A stretch of 64,000 bases of DNA from Caulobacter sp. RHG1 (GTDB lineage Bacteria > Pseudomonadota > Alphaproteobacteria > Caulobacterales > Caulobacteraceae), in the NCBI RefSeq assembly GCF_013181195.1, contig NZ_SMZP01000002.1:788522-852521 (forward strand), in the 5' to 3' direction. Both the position numbers and the translations under genes were made by a program. This document shows, one piece after another, positions 19,314 to 28,612 of the stretch; positions within the stretch are counted from its first letter, which is position 1, and each line of letters opens with the position of its first letter. The notes beneath the pieces were generated by a model, which ran no database searches, had not been told where the DNA came from, and saw nothing but the letters and a program-made list of their open reading frames with translations.

Positions 19314-19765
19314 GACGGCGTGCTGATCTTGTGGCCGCTGCGGGCCTCCATCTCGGCGATCGAGACCTCTTCGACCGGCGCGCCGACCGTCCAGATGTGG
19401 CCCTCGAGGTCGCGGCAGCGATAGGTGCGGTCGCCGTAGAACTGGGTCTCCGGTTCGGCGATGATCTGCGCCCCGGCTGCACGGGCGCGCGCACAGTGGG
19501 CGTCGACGTCGTCGGTCATGCGGATGTGGATGCTCTGGGTGTTCTTGCCGCCGATAGAGGCCGGGCTGGCGTGGTTTTCGCTCCACTCGCCGCCGACCAT
19601 GATGGCGCTGGATCCGAAACTCAGCTCGGAATGGCCGACATTGCCGTCGGCGTCTTCGACCAGGAAGGTCAGCTCGAAGCCGAACGCCTTTTCCAGCCAG
19701 GCGATGGCGGCGCGGGGGTCACGGTAGCTGAGGGCCGAGACCAGGCTCTTACGCGTATCGGACAT
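19310..19765 (-). CDS. VOC (glyoxalase/bleomycin resistance) family protein
   Basis: A 151-residue protein of the vicinal oxygen chelate fold, with paired beta-alpha-beta-beta-beta units: YRDPRAAIAWLEKAFGFE in the first and VDAHCARARAAGAQIIAEPE … YRCRDLEGHIWTVG in the second. It resembles the PhnB/YdhR-like branch rather than glyoxalase I. It is the first gene of the VOC/ArsR/SRPBCC operon, whose genes overlap by four bases each, so all three are made together. The substrate is unknown. Confidence 0.88.
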   Translation of the reverse strand: MSDTRKSLVSALSYRDPRAAIAWLEKAFGFELTFLVEDADGNVGHSELSFGSSAIMVGGEWSENHASPASIGGKNTQSIHIRMTDDVDAHCARARAAGAQIIAEPETQFYGDRTYRCRDLEGHIWTVGAPVEEVSIAEMEARSGHKISTPS

Positions 19766-19867
19766 GTCGGCGCTCCTTGCGGCTTGCCGAAATATTTAAC
19801 GCACAACGAAATTAAATGTGCAAGCGCCTCGCCCCCGAAGGGACGAGGCGCCGCATTTAGACAGAGA

Positions 19868-22162
19868 CTAGAAGCGCTTGCGGACCTGGAAGCCCACAGT
19901 GCGCGGATTGATGCTGACGACCTGCTTGGGGTTGTTCAGCGCCGTGGTGACGCTCATCAGGCCGACTTCGTTGGTCGCGTTGTTGAGGAACACATAGGCG
20001 CCCCAGTCAGGACCTTCGACGCCGCCGCGCAGGTTGGCGTAGCCGTAGTCGCCCTGCTTTTCGTATTGCGAGAAGGTCGGGCGGAACTGCGAGGCGGACT
20101 CGCCGACATAGGCGTAGTCGGCGCGCAGGAAGCCGTTCAGATCACCCTGCAGCGGCCAAGTGTACTCGACCGCGGCCGAACCGCTGAAGTCGGCGACGTT
20201 CGGGAAGGCGTCGCCGCGCAGGCCGGTCGAGCCGCCGATCAGGACGGTCGAGTTGGCCTGATCCTGGGTCAGCTTGGCGTCGACAAAGGCGGCGGTGGCC
20301 GACAGCGTCAGGCCGGTGATCGGACGCGCGGTGGCCTCGATTTCCAGGCCCTGGATGCGCGCCGCGCCGGCGTTGGTCAGGAAGCCGAAGGCCCCGTTGG
20401 CGCTGGTCGCCGAGATCTGCATGTTCGACCAATCGATTTGATAGGCCGCCGCATTCAGGGTCAGGCGACGATCGAACCACTGGCTCTTGATGCCGCCTTC
20501 GTAGTTCCACAGGCTGTCGGGCGCATAGGCCAGCAGCGCGCTGGCCAGGCCCGGCACGTTGTTCGCGCCGCCGGGACGGAAGCCCTTGGCCGCCAGGCCG
20601 TAGACCATGATGTCCGAGGTGACCTGGTAGGAGACGTTGACCTTGCTGACCCAGCCCGAGGCGCTGGCGTCGACCTGAGCGGCCGGACCGACATACGACT
20701 GGGTGATGAAGTTGCTGATCAGCACCTGGCCAGAGACGGTCTTGTCGTAGTCGAAGCGGCGAAGGCCGCCCGTGATCGACAGCTTCTCGATCGGCTTGTA
20801 GGTCACTTCACCGAAGAAGGCGGTCTGCTTGGTCTCGGTGCCGACGTGGCGCCAGGCGGTCAGATCGGTCGCGTTGATCACGCCGGCGGCGCTGGCCTTG
20901 GCGACCTGGCTCTCGATGTAGTCGTCACGCTTTTCGAGGTAGGCGCCGGCGGTCCAGTCCAGCTTGTCTTCGAACAGCGAGCCGCTGGCGCGCAGCTCGT
21001 GGTTCCACGACGTCAGGCCCATCGGCTGGTAGAGCGCGCCGGGCGTGCGGCTGTCGGCATAGGCGGTGTACTGCGCCATCTGGGCGGTCGAACAGGCCGG
21101 ATTGGTGGTCCCGGTCGCGGCCGGGCCGCCCGCAATGTAGTTGCGGCACGACGTGGCGTTGGCGCGGTTGGCCGACAGGGTCGGGGTGTAGTCCGAGTTC
21201 CGCAGCAGCGACCACTTGTAGTAGGACGACGTCGCCGTGACCGTGGCGAAGTTCAGATCCCACTTGGCCGTGACGTTGTACATGCGCAGATTGTCGTCGG
21301 TCGGCGCGATGACGCGAGCGTTGGTCGAATAGTCCTTCTTGCCCAGCGCCGGATACCAGCTGTTCTGGCCGTCCAGGGTGGTCTTCTGGAACAGGCCCGT
21401 GGCGGTGATCGTCAGATCTTCGGTCGGGGTGAAGCCCAGCATCAGGCGGCCGCCGGTCGAATGCTGCTCGTTCACGTCCTTCTTGTTGAGGACGATGTTG
21501 TCGATGTAGCCGCCCTGCTCGGCCTGATACAGAACCAGACGCGCGGCCAGCTTGTCCTGGATCAGCGGCACATTGACCATGCCCTTGACCGAGTAGCCGG
21601 GGCCGCCGTCCTTCTGGGCCGTGCCCTGGACCTCGACCGCGCCCGAATACTGGGTGCTGTTAGGCTTGTTGAGGATGACGCGCAGCGTGCCGCCCATCGA
21701 GCCCGAGCCGTACAGCGTGCCCTGCGGACCGCGCAGAACTTCCACGCGCTCGGCGTCGAACAGGTTGACGTCGGCGCTGGTCGAGCTGGCGTCGGCGGTG
21801 GTGCCGGCCGGACCCGTCAGCGGAGTTTCGTCGTAATAGAGGCCGACCGTGGCTTCACCGGCGCTGCGCACGCCGCGCAGGGTCAGGCGGCGGTTGGTCG
21901 GCGAGTTGCCTTCGACCTGCAGGTTCGGAACCGTGCGGAAATAGTCTTGAATGCCCGAGGCGCCCAGCGCTTGCAGCGACTTCTCGGTCACGGCGCTGAT
22001 GCTGATCGGCGTGGTCTGGACGGTGGTCGAGCGCTTCAGCGCGGTGACGACCACTTCCTCGATCTGACCGCCGTCCTGGGCGAAGGCCTGGCCGGCGGCC
22101 AGGGTGGTCAGGGCGCTGGCGCCCAGGGCCAGGGCGCGAAGGCCGCGAAACTGCACTCTCAT
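19868..22162 (-). CDS. TonB-dependent receptor without STN domain
   Basis: A 764-residue outer-membrane receptor. A signal peptide ends at AGQAFA-QDG near residue 29. A TonB-box-like IEEVVVTALKR follows, then the plug (LRGVRSAGEATVGLYYDE, RVEVLRGPQGTLYGSGSMGG) and a 22-strand barrel ending in GFQVRKRF. It is a tandem relative of the next receptor (22266-24824), sharing phrases such as GLYYDET and GFRPGGxNxVPGL, but lacks its N-terminal STN signalling domain. GAGGGGAT precedes the ATG. The substrate is unknown; the nearby M20 amidohydrolase suggests a peptide-like or amidated compound. Confidence 0.93.
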   Translation of the reverse strand: MRVQFRGLRALALGASALTTLAAGQAFAQDGGQIEEVVVTALKRSTTVQTTPISISAVTEKSLQALGASGIQDYFRTVPNLQVEGNSPTNRRLTLRGVRSAGEATVGLYYDETPLTGPAGTTADASSTSADVNLFDAERVEVLRGPQGTLYGSGSMGGTLRVILNKPNSTQYSGAVEVQGTAQKDGGPGYSVKGMVNVPLIQDKLAARLVLYQAEQGGYIDNIVLNKKDVNEQHSTGGRLMLGFTPTEDLTITATGLFQKTTLDGQNSWYPALGKKDYSTNARVIAPTDDNLRMYNVTAKWDLNFATVTATSSYYKWSLLRNSDYTPTLSANRANATSCRNYIAGGPAATGTTNPACSTAQMAQYTAYADSRTPGALYQPMGLTSWNHELRASGSLFEDKLDWTAGAYLEKRDDYIESQVAKASAAGVINATDLTAWRHVGTETKQTAFFGEVTYKPIEKLSITGGLRRFDYDKTVSGQVLISNFITQSYVGPAAQVDASASGWVSKVNVSYQVTSDIMVYGLAAKGFRPGGANNVPGLASALLAYAPDSLWNYEGGIKSQWFDRRLTLNAAAYQIDWSNMQISATSANGAFGFLTNAGAARIQGLEIEATARPITGLTLSATAAFVDAKLTQDQANSTVLIGGSTGLRGDAFPNVADFSGSAAVEYTWPLQGDLNGFLRADYAYVGESASQFRPTFSQYEKQGDYGYANLRGGVEGPDWGAYVFLNNATNEVGLMSVTTALNNPKQVVSINPRTVGFQVRKRF

Positions 22163-22265
22163 TTTTTGATCCCCTCTGCGGTCCGCGCGTTGGCGGCCTC
22201 AAAGGGTCAGACGCAAGCGCTCGAGGCTCCCTCAGCACCGATGCGAGAAAAACGCAGGGTGCGGA

Positions 22266-24824
22266 TCAGAAACGACGCTCCAGGCTCAGGCGGACAGTGC
22301 GCGGAGCGGCGCCGAAATAGTCCACGGGGCCGGCGCTGGTGCGCGTGGCCATGGCGCGCCCGGCGCGGTCCAGGACGTTGTCGACCGAAAGGTCGGCCGA
22401 CCAGGCGCCGCCCTCCAGACCGAAGGTCGCGCCAAAGACGGCGTAGCCGCCCATCTTGATGTTGTCGGCGGCGCTGGCGTTGAACGCCGACCGCGCCCCG
22501 CCGGCATAGGCCGCGTCCAGGCGCAGGCTGGCCTGCAGGGTCGGGGTCGCCTTCCAGCGGCGCTCGAGCGAGGCGGCCGAGGCCAGGCGCGGCACCACCG
22601 GCAGGCGGTCGCCTTCGCGCCCCAGGCCGATGGCGGTGTTGGTCACCTGGTCGGCGGTCAGGCGGGCGTCGGTCAAGGTGAGGTTGGCGTTCAGGTCCCA
22701 GCCGGCCAGCCGCCGCGCCGTGACCTCGGCCTCCAGCCCGCGGATCCGGCTGGCGCCGATATTGGCCAGGAACGAGAACGCCTGGTTCGTCGTCTGGGCG
22801 GCGTACTGCATGTCGCGCCAGTCGATCTGGTAGACGGCGAGATTGGCCGTCAGCCGGCGGTCGGCCGACTGCCCCTTCAGGCCCAGCTCATAGTTGTTCA
22901 GCCGGTCGGAGCGATAGATCGCCAGACTCTCCGACAGCCCCGGCACCACGTTCACGCCGCCCGGCCGGAAACCCTGCGAAGCCTGGGCGTAGCCGAACAG
23001 TCCGGGCGCAAACTGGTGGCTGGCCAGGGCTTTCAGGCTCCAGCCGCCCTCCTTGCTCATCGCATCGATCGAATAGCCGTCCCAGGTGCCCGACACCGCA
23101 TTGGCGATCTGCACGCGTCCTCGGTCGCGCTTGACGTAGTCGAAACGACGCGCGCCGAAGGTCAGCTGGGTCTTCGGCGTGACCAGGTAGGAGACCTCGC
23201 CGAACACCGCGCTCTGGCGCAGCCGGTTGCCGATGTCGCGCTGGCCGATAAACACCGGTGGGTCGGTCAGGGCCCCGCTCAACGGGTCCACGTGACGAAC
23301 CTGGCTGTCGATGTGGTCGCGACGCGCCTCGTGATAGAGGCCCAGCGTCCAGCTCAGAGGCCCCTCGCCTGTCGAAGAGGCCCGGACCTCGTGAATCTCT
23401 GCGGTCAGGTCGGCAGGCTGGTTCAGGATCGCGGGATAGACGCTGTCGACATAGTCTCCATAGCGCTGCATCTGGCTCGCGTCGCAGGCCCCCGCCAGCG
23501 CAAAATAGCGCGTGCAGGCGGCCGCGTTGCTGCGCTCGTTCACGAGCACGCCGCTGTAGTCGGAACGGCGGGTCAGCCGCCAGCGGTACCAGGACGACGC
23601 CGCCGTCAGCTCGATTCCCTCGCCGCGCCAGCGCAGGGTCGCGGTCGCCAGATCGATCTCGCCATCGAACGGCGCCCGCGCGGGGTGGATGGTCCGCCAG
23701 GGACCGGCCGCCTCGCTCCAGGCCGGAATGTCGTCGCGGCGCGTGGTCTGGTGAGTCGCCGAGACCTGGCCCGAAAACCGGTCGCCGGCCTCCCAGAGCA
23801 CCTGCAGCCGAGCCCCGGCGACCCTCGAGGCGTCGACGTCCTTCAGGCCCAGGCGGACATTGTCGATCGCGCCGGGCTGCCGCTGGTCATAGGCGGTCAC
23901 ACGCACGGCTACGGCGTCAGGAACGATCACCGCATTCAGGGCGCCGGCGACATTGCCGTCCCGACCGCCGTGGGCGACGTCGGTCACGCCGGCGCGGATC
24001 CAGGCCGAGCTCTCGTCGAGATCGGGCCGCTTGAACAGCACCCGCAAGGCGCCGCCCATCGCGCCCGAGCCATACAGCGTGCCCTGCGGGCCACGCAGCA
24101 ACTCGATGCGCTCGACATCGACCAGGGCCAGCTCCGGCGTCATCACCCCGGGATCGGCCGTGGTGCCGACCGGCCCGGTCATCGGCGTCTCGTCATAATA
24201 GAGGCCGGCCGTCGCCTCCCCCGCTCCATACACCCCGCGCAGCACCAGCCGACGGCCGAAGGCGGTCGAAGACAGCTTCAGGCCCGGCAGCAGGGGCGCG
24301 GCCCTCTCCAGGTCGATCATGCCCAGATGCGACAGCTGCTCGCCCGAGACCACGCTCATGCTGATCGGCGTCTGCTGCACCAGGCTGGCGCGCTTCAGCG
24401 CCGTCACGATCACGCTGTCGAGGGACACGGGCCGAATCTGGGCGACCTCTGGCGCGGCGGGCGCGGCTGCCGGCGCCTCGGCCACGATCAGGAAACTGCG
24501 GCCTTCCAGCCGGACATCCAGACCCGAACCCGCAAGCAGCCGATCCAGCGCCTCCTCGGCCGTGAACACGCCGCTCAGGGCGGGACTGCGACGCCCTTTG
24601 GTCAAGATGGGGGAAAAGAGAATCTCGCGGTCGCTGCGCACGGCCAGCTGATTCAGCGCCTGGCCCAGCGGCTGGGCGGGCAGGTCGAAGCGCAGGGCGG
24701 CGTCGGGCCGTCGCGGCGCAGCCCGGGCGATTCCCGGGGCCGAAGCGCCGACCATCGTGGCGCAAAACAAGGCCAGGACGGCTTCGCGTCTCAACGACGC
24801 CCCCGCCCTGCTGGACCTGGACAC
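22266..24824 (-). CDS. TonB-dependent transducer with STN domain (FecA-like)
   Basis: An 852-residue outer-membrane receptor. The GTG start at 24824 gives a signal peptide ending near APGIARA. Residues about 42-95 are an STN (secretin/TonB short N-terminal) domain: FDLPAQPLGQALNQLAVRSD … LDRLLAGSGLDVRLEGRSFLIV. In FecA-type systems this domain contacts the FecR anti-sigma factor in the periplasm. A TonB box (SVIVTALKRASL), plug (RIELLRGPQGTLYGSGAMGG) and barrel ending LSLERRF follow. It is divergent from the sigma/FecR genes across 237 bases, which fits signal transduction from this receptor to that sigma factor. Confidence 0.94.
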   Translation of the reverse strand: MSRSSRAGASLRREAVLALFCATMVGASAPGIARAAPRRPDAALRFDLPAQPLGQALNQLAVRSDREILFSPILTKGRRSPALSGVFTAEEALDRLLAGSGLDVRLEGRSFLIVAEAPAAAPAAPEVAQIRPVSLDSVIVTALKRASLVQQTPISMSVVSGEQLSHLGMIDLERAAPLLPGLKLSSTAFGRRLVLRGVYGAGEATAGLYYDETPMTGPVGTTADPGVMTPELALVDVERIELLRGPQGTLYGSGAMGGALRVLFKRPDLDESSAWIRAGVTDVAHGGRDGNVAGALNAVIVPDAVAVRVTAYDQRQPGAIDNVRLGLKDVDASRVAGARLQVLWEAGDRFSGQVSATHQTTRRDDIPAWSEAAGPWRTIHPARAPFDGEIDLATATLRWRGEGIELTAASSWYRWRLTRRSDYSGVLVNERSNAAACTRYFALAGACDASQMQRYGDYVDSVYPAILNQPADLTAEIHEVRASSTGEGPLSWTLGLYHEARRDHIDSQVRHVDPLSGALTDPPVFIGQRDIGNRLRQSAVFGEVSYLVTPKTQLTFGARRFDYVKRDRGRVQIANAVSGTWDGYSIDAMSKEGGWSLKALASHQFAPGLFGYAQASQGFRPGGVNVVPGLSESLAIYRSDRLNNYELGLKGQSADRRLTANLAVYQIDWRDMQYAAQTTNQAFSFLANIGASRIRGLEAEVTARRLAGWDLNANLTLTDARLTADQVTNTAIGLGREGDRLPVVPRLASAASLERRWKATPTLQASLRLDAAYAGGARSAFNASAADNIKMGGYAVFGATFGLEGGAWSADLSVDNVLDRAGRAMATRTSAGPVDYFGAAPRTVRLSLERRF

Positions 24825-25013
24825 AACGACTCACAACCTCCCTCGGCGGCCTTAGCCTCACGCCGCCGAGAGCGTGGACCATGCCTTATTTCACCGGCCG
24901 ACGACGCTTCGTCCGATGATCCGCGCCCCTAAGATCGCTTGGCGCCTATGTGTTAGGCAACAGTCTACCGGTTGCGTGCTGTCCCCTTCGTCGGGACCAC
25001 CTCGCTTGACACG

Positions 25014-25033
25014 GGTGAAAGACCGATTTCACC
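25014..25033. promoter_or_regulatory. Candidate operator: 7-bp inverted repeat upstream of the sigma gene
   Basis: GGTGAAA at 25014-25020 and TTTCACC at 25027-25033 are perfect inverted copies around a 6-base spacer. The site lies in the divergent region between the STN receptor and the sigma gene, 28 bases before the sigma ATG. A TTGACA-like hexamer at 25006-25011 overlaps its left edge. This could be a repressor site or a leader hairpin; the function is inference. Confidence 0.45.
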
Positions 25034-25061
25034 TGACTGTCATGTTGAGGGGGCGGATACG

Positions 25062-25637
25062 ATGATCTGGGGAGATCGATCGCCCAGGGCGCCGGTGGAA
25101 GACCGGACCCTGGCGGATAGCGGCGCACGGTTCACGCCGGCGCTGCGCGCCTTCTTCTCGCGGCGCGCCCATTCGGCCGACGTCGAGGACCTGGTTCAGG
25201 AAGTTCTGCTGCGCATCCAGAAGCGCCAGCCCGCCCCCGTGGTGAACAATGTCGAGGGCTATCTCTTCGAGGTCGCCGCCAATGTCCTGATCGATCGCGG
25301 CCGCCGCGATAAGACCCGTCGGCGGTCCGATCACTGCGAACTGCAAGAAATTCATCACCCCGTTGATGATATGTCTCCCGAACGCGTCTTACAGGGACGA
25401 GAACGAATGGCGCGCGCCATGGCGGCTCTGAACGAGCTGCCGGAACGCACCCGACGGGTTTTCATCCTCGTGCGCTTCGAGGAGATGAGCTACAAGCTCG
25501 TCGCCCAGCGCCTGGGGGTCTCCGTCAGCGCTGTCGAGAAACATGTGATGAAGGCGCTCAAGCACCTGCACGAGCGTCTACGGGACCAGGATGACGTCGA
25601 CCACGTCGGACATCGAGATTCACGGCGACCCGGATAG
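25062..25637 (+). CDS. ECF sigma factor, FecI-like
   Basis: A 191-residue extracytoplasmic-function sigma factor. Region 2 is visible as AFFSRRAHSADVEDLVQEVLLRI … VEGYLFEVAANVLIDRGRR (in parts), and region 4 as LPERTRRVFILVRFEEMSYK followed by the HTH GVSVSAVEKHVMKAL. The ATG at 25062 has GAGGGGGCG just upstream; the frame is open to 24972 but that part has no support. The gene overlaps fecR by 47 bases, so the two are made together. It probably drives the receptor genes or the amidohydrolase on a signal from the STN receptor. Confidence 0.93.
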   Translation: MIWGDRSPRAPVEDRTLADSGARFTPALRAFFSRRAHSADVEDLVQEVLLRIQKRQPAPVVNNVEGYLFEVAANVLIDRGRRDKTRRRSDHCELQEIHHPVDDMSPERVLQGRERMARAMAALNELPERTRRVFILVRFEEMSYKLVAQRLGVSVSAVEKHVMKALKHLHERLRDQDDVDHVGHRDSRRPG

Positions 25638-26625
25638 CCAAGCCGCGACCTGGTTCGCGCGCCTGCAGGGTGACGACGTCTCGCTACAGGATCGCCGCGA
25701 CTTCCAGCGCTGGCTGAACGCGGACGCGCGCAACGCGGCCGCCTGGAGCAGCGTGTCCGACGCCTGGAACGACATGGCCTCGGTCGAGGAAGATCCCGCC
25801 TTCGCCGCCCTGCGCGCTGATGCATTGGGCGTGAACCAAGCGCGAGCCCGCAACTTCGACCGCCGCACATGGGGCCTGGCCGCAGCCAGCCTGCTGGTCA
25901 GCGCCGCGGGCCTGTTCGCCACCCAGCGCTGGATGGGCGGCGAGGACGCCAAGAAACCCGCCCCCTCCCCCGCAGCCGATGAGCCGGTGTTCAGCACCGC
26001 CGTCGGCGAGCGCTCGACCTTCCGCCTGGCCGACAGCTCGGTGGTGACCCTCAGCACCGATTCCGCCGTGCGCGTGAACCATTGGGGCGGCGAGCGCCGC
26101 CTGACCTTGCTGCGCGGCCAGGCCTTCTTCCAGGTCGCCAAGGACGCTTCGCGTCCGTTCGTGGTCACCGCCGGCGACAAGTCGGTCACGGCGCTCGGCA
26201 CCAGCTTCGACGTGCGCATGGAGCCCGGCAAGTTCTCGGTCACTCTGGTCGAGGGCCGCGTACGCATCGCCGGCGCCACGCCCAGGGGCGAGCGCCGCGT
26301 CGAAATGGACGCCGGCTCGCGCTTCGTGGCCGCAACGCCCAGCGATTGGGCGATCTCCACTGTCGACACCGCCAAAGAGTCGGCCTGGCTGCAGGGCCGC
26401 CTGGTGTTCGACGGCGAACCGCTGTCGGCCGTGGTCGCCGAGATGAACCGCTTCTCCGAGCGCAAGCTGTCCCTGGCCGATCCGGCCTTGGGCGCGACGC
26501 CGGTCAGCGGCGTGTTCCGCACCGGCCAGATCGACGCCTTCGTGGCGGCGCTGAAGACCTACGGCCTGGCGGATGTCGGCCGGACCGACGCTCAGCAGGT
26601 CCAGCTGGTGCGCCCCCGCGCCTGA
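25591..26625 (+). CDS. FecR-family anti-sigma regulator
   Basis: A 344-residue single-pass inner-membrane protein. An N-terminal cytoplasmic DUF4880-type region (AATWFARLQGDDVSLQDRRDFQRWL) binds the sigma factor in this family. A membrane segment lies near 94-112 (WGLAAASLLVSAAGLFAT). The periplasmic FecR domain is near 130-230, with GERSTFRLADSSVVTLSTDS and FVVTAGDKSVTALGTSFDV. A C-terminal DUF4974/STN-like part (RLVFDGEPLSAVVAEMNRFS) ends the protein. In FecR systems it both inhibits and activates its sigma after contact with the receptor's STN domain. Confidence 0.93.
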   Translation: MTSTTSDIEIHGDPDSQAATWFARLQGDDVSLQDRRDFQRWLNADARNAAAWSSVSDAWNDMASVEEDPAFAALRADALGVNQARARNFDRRTWGLAAASLLVSAAGLFATQRWMGGEDAKKPAPSPAADEPVFSTAVGERSTFRLADSSVVTLSTDSAVRVNHWGGERRLTLLRGQAFFQVAKDASRPFVVTAGDKSVTALGTSFDVRMEPGKFSVTLVEGRVRIAGATPRGERRVEMDAGSRFVAATPSDWAISTVDTAKESAWLQGRLVFDGEPLSAVVAEMNRFSERKLSLADPALGATPVSGVFRTGQIDAFVAALKTYGLADVGRTDAQQVQLVRPRA

Positions 26626-26706
26626 CATCCGTCAGATCTGCTGCTCGGCGCTGCGAATAAATCCGAAAATCTGCACGGAACGCGTTGAGGTTCGCGCGTC
26701 GCCCTA

Positions 26707-26723
26707 CGTCTATAGGTTAGACG
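26707..26723. promoter_or_regulatory. Inverted repeat in the amidohydrolase promoter region
   Basis: CGTCTA and TAGACG are perfect inverted copies separated by 5 bases, 44 bases before the amidohydrolase ATG. Upstream at 26678 there is GGAAC and, 15 bases later, CGTC, which has the shape of an ECF-type promoter. The spacing makes a role for the neighbouring sigma factor possible but unproven. Confidence 0.4.
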
Positions 26724-26766
26724 CCGTTCGGGCGCTGTCCTTATCGCTACCCGGGGAAACCGTTCC

Positions 26767-28239
26767 ATGAAGCTCTTGAAGCTCGCGCTCCTGTCCGCCA
26801 GCGTGGCCGTTCTCGCCAGCCAGGCCCACGCCGCGCCGCTCACCGACGCCGCCCGCGCCCAGATCCTCAAGTCCGTCGACGCCGGCGCGCCGCAGATCCA
26901 GGACGCCGCGCTGAAGATCTGGGGCTTCGCCGAAGTCGGCTATCAGGAAAACAAGAGCACCGAGCTGCTGCAAGGCCAGCTGAAGGCCGCGGGCTTCGAC
27001 GTGAAGCCCGGCATCGCCGGCGAGCCGACCGCCTTCCAGGCCACGTTCAAGAACGGCGCGGGCCCGGTCATCGCGATCCTGGCCGAGTACGACGCCCTGC
27101 CGGGCCTGGCCCAGACCAACGATCCGGTGAAGACCGGCATCCCCGGCCAGATCGCCGGTCACGGCTGCGGCCACAACCTGTTCGGCGCGGCCTCGGTCGG
27201 CGCAGCCATCTCCATCAAGGAGTGGATGACCAAGAACAACATCAAGGGCGAGCTGCGCGTCTACGGCACGCCCGCCGAAGAAGGCGGTTCGGGCAAGGTC
27301 TATCTGGTCCGCGACGGCTACTTCAAGGACGTCGACGCCACCCTGCACTGGCACCCGGCCAATTCGAACTCGGCCGTCCAGGGCGTGTCGATGGCCAATA
27401 TCAGCGGCAAGTTCCGCTTCCACGGCATCTCGGCCCACGCCGCCGGCGCCCCGGAAAAAGGCCGCTCGGCCCTGGACGGCGTCGAGGTCATGGACGTCGC
27501 CACCAACTTCCTGCGTGAGCACATCCCGGACAAGACCCGCATCCACTACGTGATCACCGACGGCGGCACCGCCCCGAACGTCGTGCCGAACTTCGCCGAG
27601 GTCTACTACTACGTCCGTCACCCCGATCCGCAGGTGGTCAAGGACGTCTGGGCCCGCGTCGAGAAGGCCGCCGAAGGCGCCGCCATGGCCACCGGCACCA
27701 CCGTCGAGCGCGAGATCACCGGCGGCGTCTACGCCCTGCTGCCCAACGACACCCTGGGCCGCGTGATGGACGCCAACCTGCGCAAGGTCGGCGGCATCAC
27801 CTGGACGCCTGAGGAAATCGCCTACGCCAAGAAGATGCAGACCTCGTTCGTGAACCCGCCGTCGATCGACACGGTGAAGACCATCGAACCCTACAAGGTC
27901 GAGCTGGAAGGCGGCGGCGGTTCGACCGACGTGTCGGACATCAGCTGGGTCACCCCGACCGTGGGCCTGGGCACGGCGACCTTCGTCCCCGGTTCGGCCG
28001 GCCACAGCTGGCAGAACGTCTCGGCCGCCGGCTCGTCGATCGGCGTCAAGGGCGCGGTCAACGCCGCCAAGACCCTGGCCCTGACGGGCGCGGACCTGTT
28101 CTCGAACCCGGACGCGATCAAGAAGGCCAAGGCCGAGCTCGACCAGCGTCGCGGTCCGGACTTCAAGTACAAGGCCATGCTGGGCGATCGCGCCCCGGCC
28201 CTCGACTACCGCAAGCCCGCCGCCGCAGGCCGCGAGTAA
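26767..28239 (+). CDS. Secreted M20-family amidohydrolase (AbgB-like)
   Basis: A 490-residue zinc amidohydrolase of the M20 family, close to AbgB (p-aminobenzoyl-glutamate hydrolase subunit B). A signal peptide ends at AHA near residue 23, so it acts in the periplasm or outside. Metal-site text is GHGCGHN near 131-137 and PAEEGGSGK near 168. HWHPANSN near 200 belongs to the lid or dimer region. Typical substrates are N-acylated or p-aminobenzoyl amino acids. It follows the sigma/FecR genes by 141 bases and is followed by a hairpin at 28264-28302. A link to the TonB receptors is inferred from position. Confidence 0.92.
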   Translation: MKLLKLALLSASVAVLASQAHAAPLTDAARAQILKSVDAGAPQIQDAALKIWGFAEVGYQENKSTELLQGQLKAAGFDVKPGIAGEPTAFQATFKNGAGPVIAILAEYDALPGLAQTNDPVKTGIPGQIAGHGCGHNLFGAASVGAAISIKEWMTKNNIKGELRVYGTPAEEGGSGKVYLVRDGYFKDVDATLHWHPANSNSAVQGVSMANISGKFRFHGISAHAAGAPEKGRSALDGVEVMDVATNFLREHIPDKTRIHYVITDGGTAPNVVPNFAEVYYYVRHPDPQVVKDVWARVEKAAEGAAMATGTTVEREITGGVYALLPNDTLGRVMDANLRKVGGITWTPEEIAYAKKMQTSFVNPPSIDTVKTIEPYKVELEGGGGSTDVSDISWVTPTVGLGTATFVPGSAGHSWQNVSAAGSSIGVKGAVNAAKTLALTGADLFSNPDAIKKAKAELDQRRGPDFKYKAMLGDRAPALDYRKPAAAGRE

Positions 28240-28263
28240 GCGTTCGCCCTTCCCCGGCGATCG

Positions 28264-28302
28264 CCGGAGCGTGGCGCGCGTCTCCCCTGCGTCACGCTCC
28301 GG
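28264..28302 (+). terminator. Hairpin after the amidohydrolase gene
   Basis: CCGGAGCGTG at 28264-28273 and CACGCTCCGG at 28293-28302 form a 10-bp stem with a 19-base loop, followed by GCATTGTTTGG. The T-tract is weak, so it may be a terminator or a repeat. A second, imperfect hairpin (GGAGCCTTCTCC … GGTGAGGAGGCTCC) lies at about 28312-28345 in the leader of the next small gene. Confidence 0.5.
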
Positions 28303-28411
28303 GCATTGTTTGGAGCCTTCTCCCCGCGCGGGTGAGGAGGCTCCCCGCGGCCGGCGCCGTCTCCCCCTTAGGCGTCGGCCGCATTCTTTCTGCATTCACA
28401 CGGAGGTCGGC

Positions 28412-28612
28412 GTGGTCCAGACCGTCACCATCAGCCGCGAACGCTTCGAGACCTTGAAGGGCGCCCTGCCGGCCGTGACCCGCGAGCACCTGTTCAGCCT
28501 GTATGGCATCAGCGAGACCACCTGGACCAAGCTGCGCCGGGGCGAGCCGATCAAGCTCAACACCTGGGAGCGCATCCTGGCCCGGATGGAGCGGACCCGC
28601 GCCGCGGCCTAG
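28412..28612 (+). CDS. Small HTH-like protein (66 aa)
   Basis: A GTG at 28412 with GGAGG six bases upstream starts a 66-residue protein. It has a helix-turn-helix look: [35 protein letters not shown] followed by [15 protein letters not shown] (read in parts: [11 protein letters not shown] is the likely recognition turn). It resembles an XRE-type or phage-repressor-like fold without any extra domain. The stop codon shares CTAG with the stop of the convergent gene. Function unknown; regulatory action is a guess. Confidence 0.75.
   Translation: MVQTVTISRERFETLKGALPAVTREHLFSLYGISETTWTKLRRGEPIKLNTWERILARMERTRAAA

Noticed and set aside
19331..22459. A 1042-codon open frame on the plus strand
   Set aside because: It lies opposite a clear TonB receptor gene and reads as low-complexity Gly/Arg/Val-rich text with no family motif. 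Long antisense frames are expected in high-GC coding DNA.
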